Part shown: positions 62,930-64,000 of the stretch, in pieces
Position numbering within the stretch: the first letter of the stretch is position 1
How the letters are laid out: each line of letters begins with the position of its first letter
Source: Lachnospiraceae bacterium
GTDB taxonomy: Bacteria; Bacillota; Clostridia; Lachnospirales; Lachnospiraceae
Direction of reading: 5' to 3'
NCBI GenBank assembly: GCA_022790855.1
Contig: JAAVYA010000047.1
Location: 44,038-108,037, forward strand
Length of the DNA stretch: 64,000 nt
Made by a program: the position numbers and the translations under genes
Notes under the pieces: model-generated
Database searches by the model: none
What the model was told of the DNA's origin: nothing
What the model saw: only the letters and a program-made list of their open reading frames with translations

Positions 62930-63835
62930 TTATCCTCTGGGATGTGCTTTTGCATAAACTTCCCGAACCTTACCGGAATTCACTCTTGCATAAATCTGGG
63001 TTGTAGAAATATCCGCATGGCCAAGCATTTCCTGCACTGCATGGAGATCCGCACCATTGTGTACCAGATGCGCCGCAAAAGAATGCCGCAGGATATGAGG
63101 CGTAATTTCATGACGGATTCCGGCTTTCTTTCCATATGCCTTTATCATCTTCCATACGCCCTGGCGGCTCATAGGCTGTCCATAACAATTTGTAAACAAC
63201 CATGTATTATTCCCATCCTTCACCAGAATCTCTCTTCCTTCTGCAAGATATTTGGATACGGCTTCCTTTGCCACAGCCCCAAAAGGAACAATTCTTTCCC
63301 GGTGTGCATCCCTGCACTTGATATATTCCATTTGCAAATTAAGATCTTCCAACTGCAGTCCAATCAGTTCCGAGACGCGAATCCCTGTAGCATACAAAAG
63401 CTCCAGCATAGCGCAGTCGCGCAATTCCTTTGGAGTGCTTCCTTTCGTCTGGGCCAGCAGACACCCCACCTCTTCCATGGAAAGGACTTTCGGCATCTGT
63501 TTCTCAATGCGCGGCCCCTTAAGCTCTTCCCCCAGATCCTGCTGCACTTTCCCTTCTCTCTGAAGGTAGTGAAAAAATGCCCGCAGGGACACAACATTCC
63601 TGGCAATCGTGGAAGGCTTCCTCCCCTCCTTTTCCAAAAACAGGAGATACGAATTCAGGCTTGTCGCCGTAATCTGACTGACACTTTCCAATCCCTGGGA
63701 CTCCAAAAAATGTGACAGCTTCTTTAGATCCCGTTCATAAGAAACTGCCGTATTTTCTGATATATGTTTTTTTTCTTTTAAGTACGCTATAAAGCTCTCT
63801 ACGTCTTGTTTCATCTCATTCACTGACCCCGCCAA
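62930..63835 (-). CDS. xerD: Tyrosine recombinase XerD-like
   Basis: The product of up to 301 aa resolves chromosome dimers. The N-terminal SAM-like domain (FIAYLKEKKHISENTAVSYE) is followed by the catalytic domain with ATGIRVSELIGL (Arg), HILRHSFAAHLV (His and Arg), LGHADISTTQIYARV (His and Tyr nucleophile). The start is uncertain between TTG 63835, a GTG at 63823 and ATG at 63814. It has no neighbouring att site or excisionase, so a housekeeping XerD rather than an integrase is likely. Confidence 0.93.
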   Translation of the reverse strand: MAGSVNEMKQDVESFIAYLKEKKHISENTAVSYERDLKKLSHFLESQGLESVSQITATSLNSYLLFLEKEGRKPSTIARNVVSLRAFFHYLQREGKVQQDLGEELKGPRIEKQMPKVLSMEEVGCLLAQTKGSTPKELRDCAMLELLYATGIRVSELIGLQLEDLNLQMEYIKCRDAHRERIVPFGAVAKEAVSKYLAEGREILVKDGNNTWLFTNCYGQPMSRQGVWKMIKAYGKKAGIRHEITPHILRHSFAAHLVHNGADLHAVQEMLGHADISTTQIYARVNSGKVREVYAKAHPRG

Positions 63836-63892
63836 TTTTCTCTTATTTCTGTATTATAATCACCACTTTACAACTTTTTGAAGAATAAAATA

Positions 63893-64000
63893 ACGTACAA
63901 GGCACTTTCTGGTGTATAATAAGTTTGCGAACAAATCTACACGAAAGAGAGTGACCTTGTACGTCAAACTTATTATACAACGAAAACAATCTAATTGGTA
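63893..64000 (+). other. Inverted-repeat structure and start of a reading frame at the window edge
   Basis: ACGTACAAGGCACT (63893-63906) is matched by AGTGACCTTGTACGT (63950-63964), and TATAATAAGTTTG (63915-63927) by CAAACTTATTATA (63965-63977). The two stems interleave. From GTG at 63951 a frame MTLYVKLIIQRKQSNW runs off the window. It may be an insertion sequence end, but I cannot name it. Confidence 0.4.

Noticed and set aside
62930..63835. Phage or island integrase
   Set aside because: The protein has XerD layout and length, and I see no att repeats, excisionase or phage genes around it.

Overview
The window is chromosomal DNA of a spore-forming Clostridia bacterium, most likely Lachnospiraceae. 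The evidence is the sporulation genes (spoIIGA, pro-sigE, sigG, a Spo0E-like regulator), the dcw order mraZ-rsmH-ftsL-PBP-PBP-mraY-murD-ftsW-ftsQ, anaerobic Fe-S and molybdenum enzymes, and strong AGGAGG-type ribosome binding sites. Species cannot be fixed from the sequence alone. Most genes lie on the minus strand. Start sites were chosen from ribosome binding sites, so several differ from the longest possible reading frame.

Layout. 0-8.4 kb: a nitroreductase, a decayed AAA-ATPase/PD-(D/E)XK nuclease pseudogene, two CobW-type GTPases (one fused to a DUF1980-like domain, one with a very His-rich insert), a DUF2156 protein, an ABC exporter half-transporter and an LUD-domain protein. 8.4-13.6 kb: a YyaL/DUF255 thioredoxin-like protein, argS, a DapF-family protein lacking both catalytic cysteines, and a small coiled-coil protein. 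13.7-17.9 kb: sigG, a beta-CASP metallo-hydrolase and spoIIGA-sigE, with a promoter of unusually long spacing typical of Spo0A control. 18-30.2 kb: the division and cell-wall cluster from ftsZ back to mraZ, with an MraZ operator. murE, murF, murG and ftsA are absent from it. 30.4-38.7 kb: a Spo0E-like protein, a phospholipase C-like protein, a DsbA-like protein, a DUF1540 protein, thrS with a T-box leader, a SEC-C protein, a cell-wall amidase, an ECF S component with a DUF4430 partner, and a Crp/Fnr regulator. 38.8-44.3 kb: accessory metabolism (URO-D-family protein, CMD-cupin fusion) with LysR and GntR regulators. 44.35-50.1 kb: one five-gene operon encoding a soluble molybdopterin oxidoreductase, a four-cluster Fe-S subunit, a TorD-like chaperone and AsrA/AsrB-like electron-transfer subunits, with a palindromic operator over its promoter. 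50.2-53.0 kb: a small graveyard of broken genes. 53-64 kb: metA, ligA, an RluF-type pseudouridine synthase, an SH3 protein, tRNA-Arg(CCG), aroK-aroD, aroE-aroF, xerD, and at the right edge an inverted-repeat structure with the start of a further reading frame.

Two things stand out. First, a family of non-coding insertion elements with GTAACAGTTCAG-type ends, two of them flanked by exact 8-bp target duplications: one lies downstream of ftsZ, one sits inside the thrS T-box leader between Stem I and the antiterminator, and a third, degenerate copy supplies the stop codon of the amidase gene. The ends and duplication length match IS66-type transposition. Second, the Mo-enzyme operon appears to be a fully cytoplasmic NAD(P)H-linked reductase chain: AsrAB-like subunits are present without the sulfite reductase subunit AsrC, and the catalytic subunit has no Tat signal and no membrane anchor. 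Its substrate is unknown.
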